Below are positions 13,327 through 13,536 of a stretch of DNA of 13,536 nt, one piece after another. The notes under the pieces were generated by a model that was not told the DNA's origin, made no database searches, and worked only from the letters and a program-made list of their open reading frames with translations. Origin of the DNA: UBA1479 sp963972065 (GTDB lineage: Bacteria; Pseudomonadota; Alphaproteobacteria; Rhodospirillales; Casp-alpha2); assembly GCA_963972065.1 (NCBI GenBank), contig CAXAVJ010000092.1, positions 1-13,536 on the forward strand, given 5' to 3'. A program made the position numbers and the translations under genes. Positions within the stretch are counted from its first letter, which is position 1; the number at the start of each line of letters is the position of its first letter.

Positions 13327-13536
13327 CCGCTGACGACAAAGCCCCCGCACCCGCTTCAGACGACACAGAGAACGACCCGGAAAGCACCGGCCCCGGCCCG
13401 GAGACGGAAGGCAATCCGAAGACCCGCCCGCTGCGCATGGTGCTGACCCTGGCCCTGGGCGGGGCCGGTGGCGTCCTGTTCCATGAACTGCACATGCCGC
13501 TGCCCTGGATGATCGGAGCCTTGGTGTTCACGGTGG
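13323..13536 (+). CDS. AbrB family membrane protein, N-terminal fragment
   Basis: The frame begins with GTG at 13323, overlapping the nadK stop, and stays open for 71 codons to the window edge. Residues 1-38 are acidic and Pro-rich (APAPASDDTENDPESTGPG) and cytoplasmic-like, then a hydrophobic helix LRMVLTLALGGAGGVLFHEL is followed by HMPLPWMIGALVFTV, the typical start of AbrB/putative ammonia monooxygenase family membrane proteins (not the Bacillus AbrB regulator). In-frame ATG at 13438 is an alternative start, but GTG coupling to nadK is attractive. Only the first membrane segment is visible. The family function is poorly known; E. coli AbrB has been proposed as a regulator of aidB. Confidence 0.75.
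   Translation, partial: MTADDKAPAPASDDTENDPESTGPGPETEGNPKTRPLRMVLTLALGGAGGVLFHELHMPLPWMIGALVFTV

Overview
The window is GC-rich and densely coding, with genes on both strands, short gaps and several stop/start overlaps. The gene content and protein style (a MoaA closely following the proteobacterial pattern, FdhD-MobA coupling, a large multi-cluster ferredoxin protein, IclR and TetR regulators, a dispersed-type palindrome of the kind seen between alphaproteobacterial genes) point to an alphaproteobacterium, probably of the Rhodospirillales type. The lineage is inferred from gene style; no rRNA or marker tree is available. I see no tRNA, rRNA, CRISPR array, transposase or prophage gene.

Layout. 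(1) 1-1019, minus strand: fdhD followed by the first 29 codons of mobA, overlapping as ATGA. Both serve maturation of molybdenum enzymes such as formate dehydrogenase. (2) 1252-1884, plus: a histidine phosphatase. (3) 1895-2885, minus: a two-cupin ChrR-like protein followed by a DUF1330 protein, probably one transcript. (4) 3017-3960, minus: a small ankyrin protein followed by a TetR-type regulator. (5) 4176-7480, plus: a 703-residue protein with an HdrA-like N terminus and four ferredoxin-type Cys groups, then moaA. (6) 7490-7664: a nested palindromic intergenic repeat. (7) 7706-8056: a small membrane-anchored or secreted protein of unknown function. (8) 8079-11194: a divergent catabolic-looking module, with an IclR regulator on minus and a TauD-type dioxygenase plus an MFS transporter on plus; an operator-like array lies between the divergent genes. 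(9) 11258-11839: a ParD/ParE toxin-antitoxin pair with a palindrome at its promoter. (10) 11849-13536: a TetR regulator divergent from nadK, which overlaps the start of an AbrB-family membrane protein cut by the window end.

How the genes fit together. fdhD, mobA, the Fe-S protein and moaA form a broken molybdenum-enzyme block: MoaA starts cofactor synthesis, MobA adds the nucleotide, FdhD sulfurates the cofactor for formate dehydrogenase, and the Fe-S protein is a plausible electron-transfer partner. The ankyrin/TetR, cupin/DUF1330 and phosphatase genes sit inside this block without an obvious link. The IclR/TauD/MFS set reads as uptake plus oxidative opening of an unknown small organic acid. 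The most unusual items are the HdrA-like multi-cluster Fe-S protein, the nested palindrome after moaA, and three operator-like sites between divergent or autoregulated genes. I found no convincing evidence of a wholly new system here.
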